Source: an uncultured Prevotella sp.
GTDB taxonomy: Bacteria; Bacteroidota; Bacteroidia; Bacteroidales; Bacteroidaceae
DNA: 32,831 bases
Direction: 5' to 3'
Assembly (NCBI GenBank): GCA_934230115.1
Contig: CAKQEI010000025.1
Coordinates: forward strand, 1-32,831
Shown here: piece after piece, positions 32,294 to 32,831 of the stretch
Numbering within the stretch: position 1 is the stretch's first letter
How the letters are laid out: every line of letters starts with the position of its first letter
Translations under genes and position numbers: made by a program
The notes under the pieces: model-generated
The model's database searches: none
Told to the model about the DNA's origin: nothing
Seen by the model: only the letters and a program-made list of their open reading frames with translations

Positions 32294-32351
32294 AAGAAAG
32301 TAGAGAACCTACCACGCAAACCCTCATTTTGCGAGTTAGCGTAGTAGGTTC
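32294..32351 (-). terminator. Terminator of the right-edge gene
   Basis: On the minus strand GAACCTACTACGC (32351-32339) pairs with GCGTGGTAGGTTC (32317-32305) with one G-U, and the sequence then becomes T-rich (CTACTTTCTTTTC). It starts 13 bases past the stop codon. Confidence 0.8.
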
Positions 32352-32364
32352 ATGAAAGTCTACA

Positions 32365-32831
32365 TTACTGTAAGAAATCGTCGTTGCTTACCTTTACACC
32401 AAGTGGTCCATAGTCGCCAAGAGCTTTGTGAGCAAGTTGCTTGTCGGGGTCGGTCACATGGTCAATAGGTTCGCCAGTCTTATCCTTGTAAGCTGTAGGT
32501 GTCATGGTTGCGATGGAGTGTTCCCAGTCCTTGTCGGGAAGAATGTTTCTGTACATGACAGCCACAACCTCTCCGATAGGATTGCCGTCTATGTTCTTTT
32601 TCTCACTGTCCCAAACGAAGAGATTGACATATTCTCCGTTGGCATTCATTTCGTCCACCTTGCTCTGTATGGCTGATAGCTTAGGATTCTTTTTCAAGCA
32701 AATCACAAATGTCGCTTTCTTGCCATCGGCATAGCGGGCCTTCTTATCATATATAGACATATATGAGCGTGTGTCGCTTGCTGAGCCAATGCAGATAGAC
32801 CAATAACGTGTCACAGCTTTTCTGTATTCCT
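32365..32831 (-). CDS. Unrecognised protein, C-terminal part only
   Basis: I do not recognise this protein. The open frame continues without a stop to the right edge of the window, so the start is outside; a GTG at 32814 is the only start candidate inside, and the codons before it (E-Y-R-K-A) look equally coding. The visible part, about 155 residues, is soluble and mixed in charge, with no membrane segment, no repeated motif and no nucleotide-binding signature. Landmarks are RYWSICIGSASDTRS, ATFVICLKKNP, NLFVWDSEKKNIDG and GEVVAVMYRNILPDKDWEHS. A strong terminator follows it. It is separated from ndh by a repeat-rich gap and is probably its own unit. Confidence 0.75.
   Translation of the reverse strand, partial: EYRKAVTRYWSICIGSASDTRSYMSIYDKKARYADGKKATFVICLKKNPKLSAIQSKVDEMNANGEYVNLFVWDSEKKNIDGNPIGEVVAVMYRNILPDKDWEHSIATMTPTAYKDKTGEPIDHVTDPDKQLAHKALGDYGPLGVKVSNDDFLQ

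Larger units (their letters stand above)
31798..32364. other. Repeat- and palindrome-rich gap of 567 bp
   Basis: No credible gene lies here. From left to right it holds a small dyad GGCTAA-G-TTAGCC (31833-31845), two operator-like palindromes (31888-31930), a -7 box for ndh, the REP-like pair (32123-32209) and the terminator of the right-edge gene. The open frame at 32004-32222 reads through the REP-like pair and shows no protein features. Confidence 0.65.

Overview
The window looks like chromosomal DNA from a member of the Bacteroidales, most likely a Prevotella-type organism (Prevotellaceae). The main evidence is promoter style: many genes are preceded by the Bacteroidetes -7 box TAnnTTTG, sometimes with TTTG about 19-20 bp upstream, instead of E. 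coli-type boxes. The protein families agree: a NigD-like lipoprotein, a DUF4837 lipoprotein, a DUF1573 protein, meso-DAP dehydrogenase, a Bacteroidetes-style LptE and an IspH with the DTICRQVANR signature. Genus is an inference; no database search was possible.

Layout. Bases 1-26 are the 3' end of a 5S rRNA gene with its terminator, so the window begins just downstream of an rRNA operon. Next come typA (translational GTPase) and an outer-membrane beta-barrel protein, each followed by a strong hairpin terminator, and then ddh on the minus strand. A divergent operon from 4308 holds rlmN, a DUF4837 lipoprotein, a pdxA homologue and a flippase-like membrane protein. From 8787 a second operon carries a sigma-54 activator without a receiver domain, lptE, a TPR-like protein and secG, a set that points to envelope biogenesis. 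A tRNA-His lies at 12424-12501. An RND adaptor and permease pair follows, with no outer-membrane factor beside it.

The minus strand then carries a short thiamine cluster (thiD, thiE and a second ThiE/TenI-like protein), a MATE transporter overlapping a YitT-family protein, and a NigD-like lipoprotein. Divergent from the last, a plus-strand operon has a giant alpha-2-macroglobulin-like protein without the thioester, a DUF1573 protein and ispH. The window ends with a minus-strand type II NADH dehydrogenase, a 567-bp gap rich in repeats and palindromes, and an unrecognised protein cut by the right edge.

Most notable points: (1) the PdxA homologue has lost all three metal-ligand histidines and its other catalytic signatures but remains a full-length intact gene inside an operon, so it looks like a pseudoenzyme or a protein with a new function; (2) a REP/REPIN-like pair of 20-nt palindromes lies at 32123-32209; (3) two LacI-operator-like palindromes, 31 bp apart, lie upstream of the NADH dehydrogenase; (4) several families of short intergenic repeats occur, one of which appears to have entered the 3' end of the RND adaptor gene.
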